DNA from: Methylobacterium sp. E-005
GTDB lineage: Bacteria > Pseudomonadota > Alphaproteobacteria > Rhizobiales > Beijerinckiaceae
NCBI RefSeq assembly: GCF_022829725.1
Contig: NZ_JAKSYG010000171.1
Location: 121,338 to 185,337, forward strand
Length of the DNA: 64,000 nt
Reading direction: 5' to 3'
The translations under genes and the position numbers were made by a program. The notes under the pieces were generated by a model, which worked only from the letters and a program-made list of their open reading frames with translations, had not been told where the DNA came from and ran no database searches. Shown here in pieces: positions 25,244 to 32,826 of the stretch; the first letter of the stretch is position 1; each line of letters opens with the position of its first letter.

Positions 25244-26497
25244 TTAGGCTGGAATCGCTAAATTAGGCGCCGTTCGGCGGATCGTGTCGGCGACGAAGGA
25301 CGGCGCCAAGTGGGCGTAGTGCTTCTCGGCCATCCGGGTGCCAGAATGACCGAGCGCCTCCGCGACGACGATCAGCGGCGCGCCGTTCCGCACCATCGCG
25401 CTCGCGTAGGAGTGCCGCAGCTCGTGCAGGGTGATGCTCTCAAGCTTCGCTCGCTCTAGCGCCGCTTTGAACGCCCGCTGATACTGCGCGGGCTTCCAAG
25501 CCTCGCCGCTCTCGCCGCGCAGCAGCGGCGCGCGAGGATCCCGCCCGATTGCCAACCGTTCGAAGAGCGCCGAGCCGCCGGCAGTCAGGGGGATGTGGCG
25601 AGCCCGGCCATTCTTGCTCCGCTCGATGAATACGGTGCCGTTCGCGCTGTCGAAATCGCGGACCGTAAGGGCGGCCAGCTCGCCGAAGCGGGCTCCAGTA
25701 ATTAGTGCCGCCGCAACTAGGTCCCGCAGGGCACCCTGCGCAGTGTTCAGCAGCCGCCGCTGCTCCGCTGCGTTGAGGAAGCGAACCCGGGCCGCTCCCG
25801 TGTCCCGGAACGGCTTGAGCAGGCGCCACGCACGGTCGCTCTCGACGAGCTGATGCTGATAGGCCCAGTTCAGCGCGGCCTTGAGTAGCGTGAGCGTGCG
25901 ATTGGCCGTGTCGCGGCGGCGGCGGAGCGCCTCCGGGTCCGAAACGTCCACATCCTGGGTGTTGGCCTTCGCGGCGTGTCGGCCGGTCCTCAGCCGCTTC
26001 GGCGCTGTCACCATCGCGTCGCGCCAGCGTCGCAGCTTGTCGAGCGTCAGATCCGTCACGCGCAGCGGTCCGAATTTAGGGAGGATGTGAACGCGCGCCC
26101 GTGACCGGGCGTCATAGATCGCCTTCATTCCTTCCGCCGAGCGCGCTTCAAGGTAGCGCTCCAGCGCGTCGGCTACCGTCAGGGCCGGCTGTGCGTCCGG
26201 CGCGGCGCGCAGCGACTTCACCCAGGCCCGAGCCGCTTCCCTCGCCTGCTCATGCGTGAGGATGCTGGTCCCGTCCGCGGCGGACAGATCGTCCGCCCTT
26301 CCGAGCTTTGTCTGAACGCGCTTGCCGTCGGCCGAGCGGGAAGCTGCGAGCCATGATCCCCCCTGCCCTCTCGTGCCACGCCCGCGCCGGTAGCCCAGTC
26401 GGAGGCCGGGGCTGATCAGCTCCCACTCCGGCGCGTCCGAGGGTGGCAGATCGGATCGGCTCGTGCGGCTTGCGAGGACGCTGCGGCGGCGCGGCAT
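25244..26497 (-). CDS. int: tyrosine integrase of the tRNA-Glu island
   Basis: 417 residues, start ATG 26497. An N-terminal arm-binding part, a core-binding SAM-like domain (LTVADALERYLEARSAEG to about 230), then a complete catalytic domain: TGARFGELAAL (Arg), SKNGRARHIPLT (Lys), LHELRHSYASAM (His-x-x-Arg), LGHSGTRM (His) and EKHYAHLAP (nucleophile Tyr). The gene points inward with its 5' end 138 bp from attR, the usual arrangement. Host-like GC content. Expected to recombine the 50-bp tRNA repeats. Confidence 0.95.
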   Translation of the reverse strand: MPRRRSVLASRTSRSDLPPSDAPEWELISPGLRLGYRRGRGTRGQGGSWLAASRSADGKRVQTKLGRADDLSAADGTSILTHEQAREAARAWVKSLRAAPDAQPALTVADALERYLEARSAEGMKAIYDARSRARVHILPKFGPLRVTDLTLDKLRRWRDAMVTAPKRLRTGRHAAKANTQDVDVSDPEALRRRRDTANRTLTLLKAALNWAYQHQLVESDRAWRLLKPFRDTGAARVRFLNAAEQRRLLNTAQGALRDLVAAALITGARFGELAALTVRDFDSANGTVFIERSKNGRARHIPLTAGGSALFERLAIGRDPRAPLLRGESGEAWKPAQYQRAFKAALERAKLESITLHELRHSYASAMVRNGAPLIVVAEALGHSGTRMAEKHYAHLAPSFVADTIRRTAPNLAIPA

Positions 26498-26507
26498 CGT
26501 CGATCCT

Positions 26508-26528
26508 TTTCGTTGTCGAAATCGTTGC
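26508..26528 (+). repeat. 21-bp repeat near attR, partner of 4556-4576
   Basis: Identical 21 bases in the same orientation as the left copy, 11 bp upstream of the integrase start codon and 106 bp before attR. Besides an arm-type integrase site it could be an autoregulatory operator, because it lies in the integrase leader. Confidence 0.6.
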
Positions 26529-26634
26529 TGACAATGCCACGAAACGAGCTGGAACGCAAAGGTACGTAATGGTATAAGCTATTGAAATGCAACGGGTACC
26601 AGGGCGTCCCAGGGAGTGTCGGCATGTGTCAGAT

Positions 26635-26684
26635 GTCGCCCTTTCACGGCGAAAACACGGGTTCGATTCCCGTAGGGCGCGCCA
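26635..26684 (+). repeat. attR: 50-bp copy of the tRNA-Glu 3' half
   Basis: Exact copy of 4463-4512. No acceptor 5' strand or D arm precedes it, so it is not a tRNA gene. It marks the original 3' end of the target tRNA and probably served as attL of an older element to its right. Confidence 0.95.
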
Positions 26685-26780
26685 TCTGCCCGTAGGGCTG
26701 CTTCAAGTCCTTGTTCGTCAACGTTTGCACGCCCTTCGGCCCGCTTGCACCGTGGCCGGATGCATAACATCGTGCATAAC

Positions 26781-28547
26781 ATGGCCGACGAATTGGGCGT
26801 CTCCAACCATCTCACCACTCGCAACGGCGTGTGCCAGTACGTGCGCCGGGTGCCCGAGGACCTGCGCGCTGCCTTCCCGTTCGCCCGGGTGCAGAAGTCG
26901 CTCGGCACGCGCGATCAGCGTTTGGCTCGCGCCGCGGCGCTCGACCTCGACCGGCTATGGGATCGGCGCTTCGCCGAAGCTCGCCGGGCCAAGGGGCTGT
27001 CCGTCCTGCTCGGTGGGCCGGTGCGGCTCGGCACCGAGGATTGGACATGGCCCGACTGGCAGGCGCTGGCGACGTGGTTCGGCGCGAGCCTCGCCGAGCA
27101 GGATTGGCGGGCACGTCTCCGGAACGTGGTCGGCGGCGCCTTGGCGTCCGACCCAGATGCGACGACCCTCCCGCGGCGCGACCAGGCGACCGTCATCGAA
27201 CACATCGCTCGCGGGCGCGAACTGCGGTCGATGACCGTGGCGGAATACGCGAGCACGCGCCTTGCCTTCGTCCAGAGCCACGTCCGCCGGCTCGGCATCA
27301 GCCTCAGTCGGACGGCGCCGGAGCACGAGCGGTTCATGGCCGCCTGCCTCGGGGCCGAGCTCACCTACCTCGACGCGTTCCACCTACGCGAAGCCCGCCG
27401 CGGCGGTCTGGATCAGCCTCATCCCGACACCATCGCCGGCCCTTGGCGGGAGAGCCGTGCGTCTGGTCCGGCCGAGCAGGGCGATCGAAAAGCCGAACCC
27501 AAGTCGATCACCGCCAGACCCGAGATCGGAACGCCTACCGGGAAGACGCTGGCGACTTGCCGGGCGAAGTGGATCGAGAACCGCACCAAGGCCAGGAAGC
27601 AGGTCCGGCCGGAGTACCTGCGCGAGATGGACCAGACCATCGCCGCGTTCGAACGCCACGCGGACGTGAGCGACATCGGCGCGATCCGCCGTCGGCACGT
27701 GCTCGCCTTCCGCGACCACCTCGGGGGCGGCGACCACGGTTACAAGACCGCGACGATCAACAAGAAGGTCGGGTTCATCACCTCGTTGATGGGTACGGCC
27801 CTGAACGCGGGCTGGGTCGAGACGGCGCTGGGCGGCGACATCTTTCTCGAAGTCCCGGAGGACGAGGGACAGCGGGAGCCCTACGCCGAAGCCGATCTGG
27901 CAGCGATCTTCGCCCACCCGGTCTTCACCGCCGGCCACCGCTTCACCCGCGCCAAGGCCTGCGGCGAGTTGCAGTTCTGGCTGCCGCTGATCGCCTGCCT
28001 GCACGGGATGATCTCGTCCGAGATCCTGCAGCTCGGGCCCGACACCGTGCTGCCGCATCCGGACGCGCCGGACATCCTCTGCTTCGTGGTGACGAACGCG
28101 GGCGACCGCCGGGTCAAGACGCTGGCGCGGCGCCGCTACGTGCCGATCCGACGCGAGTTGCTCGACCTCGGCTTGTCGGATCTCGTCGCGGCGACGCGAC
28201 GGGATGGACACCCGTTCCTGTGGTCGGAGATGCGGGCGCAGGGCAACGATGTGACGCGGGTCTCCGGATACTTCTCTTCCTTCTGGGCATCGTTCAGCCG
28301 CGCGGATGTCGGCATCACGACGGCGGGAACGAGCCTCTACGGATTCCGCCATGCCTTCCAGGATCGGCTGGCCGGCGCGGGCTACGGCGACGAGGTGAAG
28401 AAGGCGCTGATGGGCCACGCCGACAGCGGCATGACCGGCCGCTACGGCACGAAACGTCAGCCGCGCGCCGTCAATATCATCGAACTCGATAAGGCGATCC
28501 AAATGCTCAAGTGGCCTTTCATGACGAAAATTAAGATTTTAAAATAG
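26781..28547 (+). CDS. integrase-family protein with altered catalytic residues
   Basis: 588 residues from ATG 26781; an ATG at 26760 would add seven. An N-terminal DUF6538-like segment (NHLTTRNGVCQYVRRVPEDLRAAFP), a core-binding region near 280-380 and a catalytic-like C-terminus. Lys is present in RVKTLARRRYVPI, the late His in LMGHADSGM and Tyr in GRYGTK. But the first catalytic Arg, expected in a TGARxxE-type motif, is Ile in LHGMISSEILQL, and the HxxR motif reads YGFR in SLYGFRHAF. Starting 96 bp after attR and running away from it, it looks like the integrase of an earlier tandem insertion, now probably inactive or specialised. Confidence 0.8.
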   Translation: MADELGVSNHLTTRNGVCQYVRRVPEDLRAAFPFARVQKSLGTRDQRLARAAALDLDRLWDRRFAEARRAKGLSVLLGGPVRLGTEDWTWPDWQALATWFGASLAEQDWRARLRNVVGGALASDPDATTLPRRDQATVIEHIARGRELRSMTVAEYASTRLAFVQSHVRRLGISLSRTAPEHERFMAACLGAELTYLDAFHLREARRGGLDQPHPDTIAGPWRESRASGPAEQGDRKAEPKSITARPEIGTPTGKTLATCRAKWIENRTKARKQVRPEYLREMDQTIAAFERHADVSDIGAIRRRHVLAFRDHLGGGDHGYKTATINKKVGFITSLMGTALNAGWVETALGGDIFLEVPEDEGQREPYAEADLAAIFAHPVFTAGHRFTRAKACGELQFWLPLIACLHGMISSEILQLGPDTVLPHPDAPDILCFVVTNAGDRRVKTLARRRYVPIRRELLDLGLSDLVAATRRDGHPFLWSEMRAQGNDVTRVSGYFSSFWASFSRADVGITTAGTSLYGFRHAFQDRLAGAGYGDEVKKALMGHADSGMTGRYGTKRQPRAVNIIELDKAIQMLKWPFMTKIKILK

Positions 28548-28922
28548 ATTAATCTGCGTCATCTGTAGATCTAAAGTCGATCAAACTTGTGTAATATGTT
28601 GCAGGACTGAACCAAAAGGGAGGTACGACCAGTAGCCAGTGTACTTATAGACCGATTTTTTTGTTTATTATTGGGATTTAAGTTAAATATGGCAGTTGAA
28701 ATACACAAATTTCTTTATCCTTCTCGTGTGTTTATAGGGGATGATCTTGATGTCCTCCAGTGGCGAAGCGATGGCTCGTCTGCTGTCGCTTCGACCTAGC
28801 CTTTCGTCGCGGACCCCGGATCGCCGCGCGCAAGCTCATCCTCCAGTCTGGTGTTGCGTGCCATACGCGCGAGCAGGTCGGGCAACCGCACGGGTACGTA
28901 GACCGGCAAGGAACAGATCGTG
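28548..28922. other. AT-rich stretch without a supported gene
   Basis: 28548-28745 is strikingly AT-rich (runs such as TTTTTTTGTTTATTATT), unlike everything around it, and has no good reading frame. The rest is GC-rich with only short frames. Probably decayed island DNA between the old integrase and the IS66 fragment. Confidence 0.5.
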
Positions 28923-29775
28923 TTAGTCCGTCACGATGAAGGCGTAGCGAACCGCAGCCAAGGCGAACACGGACTGCAGCCAGAGCTGCAGGCGCAGCGG
29001 CACCAGATCGGTGCTGACCGCGACGGCGTAGGCGACGTCGCGGGCGAGATGGGCGAGGCAGGTCTGGTGGCGGACAGCTTGTCCCTGCTGGGCTATGTAG
29101 CGGTCCGAGATCCACACCGCCGGGCGGTGGCCATCCATCGTCTCCCGCACCACGACGGCCCCGCGCATCGGAGACGCGCGATGGACCACCGCCTCGCCAG
29201 AGCGGAACACCCAGTGGTAGGTGTTGCTGCCCTCGGTCCGAACGCCGGTCTCGTCCGAGGCGACGACCTTGGCCCGGCGCAGCGTCGTAATGGCGGCCTC
29301 GCGGCCGGGCCGGAAGCGGGCTTGCGCGCCGGCGGAGCAGGTTCATCAGCCCGCCCTGGCTGAGCGTCAGGCCGAACAGGCCGGACAGCGCCGCCTGCAG
29401 GCACTCGTAGGAGTGCGCCTGAAAGGTCTTGAGGTAGGTCGCCACCGCGTGCAGCCGCAGGCCGAAGGGCGTGCCCCGCGCCGCCTCCGGCACCGGCGCG
29501 GCGACGCGAACCCCGCAGGACGGGCAGCGCACTGCCAGCCGCCGATGCCGCGTCACCACCAGCGCTACGGCGGGCAACTCGATCCGCTCGGCGATGCTGA
29601 CGCCTTCGGCGGGCAGGTCGCCGTGCAATGGACCGCCGCAGCACGAGCTGCGGTGAGGGCGATGGTCGACGACCGTGTCGGGATCGCCGCTGATCGCCCG
29701 GCTATGGCCCTCGTGGCCCGGCTTGGCCCCGCCGGGCTTGGCCTGCGCCCGCCGCTCCTTGCGGTCGGTGGAGAC
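28923..29775 (-). pseudogene. IS66-family transposase (TnpC) fragment, frameshifted
   Basis: Minus strand. The first frame gives STDRKERRAQAKPGGAKPG, the zinc-finger-like HRSSCCGGPL and VRCPSCGV, and LSGLFGLTLSQGGLMNLLRRR. Near 29330 the frame shifts and continues as LRRAKVVASDETGVR, WVFRSGEAVVHRASP and QTCLAHLARDVAYA, including the DETG catalytic Asp and the TCxAHLxRD block, before a stop at 28923. The usual N-terminal SSNSSLPP part and roughly the last 150 residues are missing, so it is truncated at both ends. Upstream it joins directly to autotransporter sequence. IS66 accessory genes are absent. Confidence 0.8.
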
Positions 29776-30222
29776 GGCGGCTTCGCGCAGGGCTACGTCG
29801 AGCCGTTCGCGGGCGGGGCGGCGATCAGCATCCGGCGCGAAGGGTTCACCGAGACCGGCGGCGTCTCGGCACTGACGGTGTACGGGCGGGACTAAGACGT
29901 GCAGCCGGCCACAGTTGGCCTGCAGGGGCAGGCGGTGCTGTCTGCGCTGTTCGGGACCGATCTGCCGGTGGTGGCGCGGGGCCTGATCGGCTACCGACGT
30001 GCGCTCGGGGACGTTGTCCCGCAGGCGCTGCTGGCATTCGGCGGGGGCGGCCAGGCGTTCCTCACCGCGGTGGTGCCGATCGAGCGGGACGCGGTGGTAG
30101 CCTCGGCCGGGCTGGACGTGCAGGTGGCGGCCAACGAGACGCTGGGGCTGAACTACACCGGTCAGGTCGGCGAGCGGGCCCACGACCACGCGGTCAAGGG
30201 CAACTTCTCATATCGGTGGTGA
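29776..30222 (+). pseudogene. autotransporter beta-barrel fragment with an in-frame stop
   Basis: The plus-strand frame reads GGFAQGYVEPFAGGAAIS... TGGVSALTVYGRD, then a TAA at 29893-29895, then continues in the same frame as DVQPATVGLQGQAVLS... LGLNYTGQVGERAHDH and ends FSYRW with an aromatic C-terminal residue. This is the last half of a type V secretion beta-barrel domain. Where TAA stands a CAA or CAG Gln would fit, so a nonsense mutation is likely. The passenger domain and the first barrel strands are missing, replaced by the IS66 fragment. Confidence 0.8.
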
Positions 30223-30476
30223 GATGACAGACCGGGTTGCTGCGTCCGCCCGGGCTCCGTAGCGTCGCCGTTATGCGAATGCCCGGATGCACAGCAGCCC
30301 ATGTCCGCTTCTCGCCTTTCTAATTTCGGCTCCCTATCCTTCTCGGATGATCGCCCCGCGGCAAGGAAAGTCAGCTTCGGGGTGCCAGTCGGGACAGGCC
30401 TGAGTGGCCGAGATGGGCGCTTTGCAGCTGGGCTGGTTTGGAAGCCCCTCGACACCGTAGCCGAGGGGCCAAACGC

Positions 30477-31109
30477 TCAAATCTCAGTACCCTCGGCCAG
30501 GGTCAGAGCATCCTCGACGTCCACACCAAGGTACCTGACCGTGCTCTCGATCTTCGTATGGCCGAGCAGAATCTGGACGGCACGCAGGTTGCCGGTCCGC
30601 TTGTAAATCAATGACGCCTTCGTGCGACGCAGGGAATGGGTCCCGTAGTCCTCGCTTCGCAGCCCGATGCCTGCAACCCACTCGTCGACCAGGCGTGCAT
30701 ACTGCCGGGTGCTGATGTGCGTGACGCCGTCGAGCCTGCTCGGGAAGGCATAGTCGTCAAGCGTTCCACCCCGGGCCTCCAGCCATGCCAGGATGCTGGT
30801 GCGGGCAGGTTCCAGCAGTTCGAACTGTACCGGCCGACCGGTCTTGCGCTGAACGACGATGGCCCGGCTACGGACGCGACCACCGCTGACGAGATCGCCG
30901 ATCTTGAGCTTGACGATGTCGCAGCCGCGCAGCTTGCTGTCGATGGCGAGGTCGAACATCGCACGGTCGCGCACGCGCCGTTCGCGGTCGAGCCAGAACC
31001 GGATGGCCCAAACCTGCTGAGGTTTGAGGGCGCGCTTGGCGCCGAGCTTGCGACCGGCGTTCCAGGCCGGCCGCCCTTTCGTGACCGGATCGTATGCGGA
31101 GTGTCCCAT
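30477..31109 (-). CDS. small tyrosine recombinase
   Basis: 210 residues from ATG 31109. A catalytic domain with almost no N-terminal extension: SKLRGCDIVKLKIGDL (Arg), VVQRKTGRPVQFEL (Lys), THSLRRTKASLIYKR (His-x-x-Arg), LLGHTKIESTVRYLGV (His, Tyr). All catalytic residues are visible. The stand-alone size is typical of recombinases on alphaproteobacterial plasmids and islands. Its partner site is unknown. It closes the run of mobile debris that starts at attR. The 254 bp between it and the autotransporter fragment hold no gene I can support. Confidence 0.88.
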   Translation of the reverse strand: MGHSAYDPVTKGRPAWNAGRKLGAKRALKPQQVWAIRFWLDRERRVRDRAMFDLAIDSKLRGCDIVKLKIGDLVSGGRVRSRAIVVQRKTGRPVQFELLEPARTSILAWLEARGGTLDDYAFPSRLDGVTHISTRQYARLVDEWVAGIGLRSEDYGTHSLRRTKASLIYKRTGNLRAVQILLGHTKIESTVRYLGVDVEDALTLAEGTEI

Positions 31110-31700
31110 CGTTTATCTCCTCGCCGGCCAATGCCGGCGAGGCGAGAAGACACCCAAGTCAATACCTATGAGGTGAGGCCAGCCTAAGCAGACGGGCTGG
31201 TTGCGACCCAACGCAGTCGTTCACGCGCGACCGTGCTGTTCCCGAAAGCAGACGTAATTTGGGCCGTTGCTATGACGGTGATGCGCCCATCCCGATCATT
31301 CACATGGCTTTGACAACGTCCCGTAAGCAACTGCTACCAGCTGCGATCAGCCGTTTGTAGGAGGATACACTACCGAACGATATTCTGTGGTCGGGCTTGC
31401 GATCACCTGTGCGCCCGTCTCCAAAATGGTCATCCATGCCGCGCCGACGACGAGGTTCGCGATTGCGTTCGACCATCGGGTACGCGCGCCGACAGTAACC
31501 TTGCCCCTAAGGGGCCGGGTGCGGTCGATATCGAACAGGTCGGCGTTCTCCTTGACTCATGACCTTCGACGAGCCCGCGTTCTTTAGATCGTACCCGACT
31601 AGTAAGCCGGGGTGGCGGGAGAACGACATCGACCCGACGGAATTAGCCATCCGAGACATTCCTCACTTGGGTGCCTCAAGATCTCGATCAGGGAGGGATC
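31110..31700. other. 590-bp gap without a supported gene
   Basis: Mixed composition, several stops in every frame, no tRNA or clear hairpin. It marks the border between mobile debris and host-type genes. It must contain the promoter of the SMP-30 gene, but no clear hexamers are visible. Confidence 0.4.
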
Positions 31701-32651
31701 ATGAACGCTGAACCCGCGTCGGACCTGCTGCGTCGAACCGGTCCGCCCGAGCCCGTCCCCCACGTCGATCCACCCCGGGCGTCCGACCCGCGCTTCACTG
31801 AGGTAGTGCCCCACCATGCCCGCCTCGTCTCGCTCTACGACCAAGCGATCTTTGGCGAGGGTCCGACCTGGTGGCCCGCACGGGACATCCTGGTCTGGTC
31901 GGACGTCGAGGGGCGCCGAGTGCTCGGCTGGCACGCCGACGGCTGCGTGCGGGTCGTCATCGATGCCACGCCGTTCACCAACGGCAACACGGTCGACCGG
32001 GACGGCAACCTGATCCATTGCGAGCATGGCAACCGCCGCCTGTCACGCACGTCCCCGGACGGGCGCTACGAAGCCCTGGTCGAGACCTACGAGGGACGTC
32101 GCTTCAACGCCCCGAACGACGTGGTCTGCGCCGCCGACGGCGCCCTGTGGTTCACCGATCCGTCCTACGGCCTCCGCCTGCCCAGGCAGGGGACGCTGGC
32201 GGAGTCCGACCTCGGCCACCACAGCGTCTACCGCGTCGATCCGACCACCGGTGCGGCGCGGCGCATGGCGGACCTCGGCCAACCGAACGGGCTAGCCTTC
32301 GCGCCGGACGGGCGCACCCTGTACGTCAGCGACACCTCTCGAACCGAGGGCGGCGACGGGCACACGATCTACGCCTATCCGGTGCTGGACGACCTGACCC
32401 TGGGCGAACGACGGGTGTTCGCCGAGCTCGAGCCTGGCGTGCCGGACGGCTTTCGCGTCGACCGCCGCGGCTGGATCTGGACGAGTTCCGAGGCAGGGGT
32501 CCAGGTCTTCTCCGCCGAGGGGCACCGCCTCGGCCTGATCCCGACGCCGCAGGCGTGCTCCAACCTCTGCTTCTCTCCCGGCGAGCGACGGTTGTTCGTC
32601 ACCTCGAAACAGCATCTCTACGCCCTCGACCTGGCCGATCCTGCCGACTGA
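31701..32651 (+). CDS. SMP-30/gluconolactonase-family lactonase
   Basis: 316 residues from ATG 31701, with an excellent GGGAGGG seven bases upstream. Six-bladed propeller signature: IFGEGPTWWPARDILVWSD with the metal-binding Glu, FNAPNDVVCAADGALWFTDPSYG with Asn, and GQPNGLAFAPDGRTLYVSDT with Asn and Asp. The family hydrolyses sugar lactones to acids using a divalent metal. No signal peptide. It precedes a ThDP enzyme, an enolase-superfamily enzyme and a GMC/gluconate dehydrogenase pair, consistent with an oxidative sugar or lactone route. Confidence 0.88.
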   Translation: MNAEPASDLLRRTGPPEPVPHVDPPRASDPRFTEVVPHHARLVSLYDQAIFGEGPTWWPARDILVWSDVEGRRVLGWHADGCVRVVIDATPFTNGNTVDRDGNLIHCEHGNRRLSRTSPDGRYEALVETYEGRRFNAPNDVVCAADGALWFTDPSYGLRLPRQGTLAESDLGHHSVYRVDPTTGAARRMADLGQPNGLAFAPDGRTLYVSDTSRTEGGDGHTIYAYPVLDDLTLGERRVFAELEPGVPDGFRVDRRGWIWTSSEAGVQVFSAEGHRLGLIPTPQACSNLCFSPGERRLFVTSKQHLYALDLADPAD

Positions 32652-32692
32652 GGCGACATCACGGTATCGTTAGACCGCGCTGGACGACGGCA

Positions 32693-32717
32693 GGAACCGG
32701 GCACCGGATGTCGTGTT
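32693..32717 (+). promoter_or_regulatory. candidate EcfG-type stress promoter
   Basis: GGAAC (32693-32697), 16 bp, then TGTT (32714-32717), close to the GGAAC-N16/17-CGTT promoter of the alphaproteobacterial general stress sigma factor. It lies 110 bp before the ThDP enzyme start. Three of four -10 bases match; low confidence. Confidence 0.3.
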
Positions 32718-32826
32718 GGCCCCGAGCGAAGGACGGCGCCCAATGGAACACGTCGGCTCGATCCCGCCTCCTCCGACGTACGTTCGCACGACGGGCGTCA
32801 TCGCTACCCTTCCCCGAGGATTTCAC

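Larger units (their letters stand above)
4463..26684. mobile_element. 22.2-kb integrated island in tRNA-Glu carrying defence genes
   Basis: Bounded by exact 50-bp direct repeats of the tRNA-Glu 3' half. It has a tyrosine integrase next to the right repeat, an AlpA/excisionase-like HTH near the left one, a primase-type replication protein and a serine recombinase, with restriction and reverse-transcriptase genes as cargo. No capsid, tail or conjugation genes are visible, so it is a genomic island or satellite-like element rather than a complete prophage or conjugative element. The RT/polymerase part is visibly AT-richer than the host genes. Confidence 0.92.

Noticed and set aside
26635..26684. 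second tRNA-Glu
   Set aside because: Only the 3' half is present; no acceptor 5' strand or D arm upstream, so it is the att copy.
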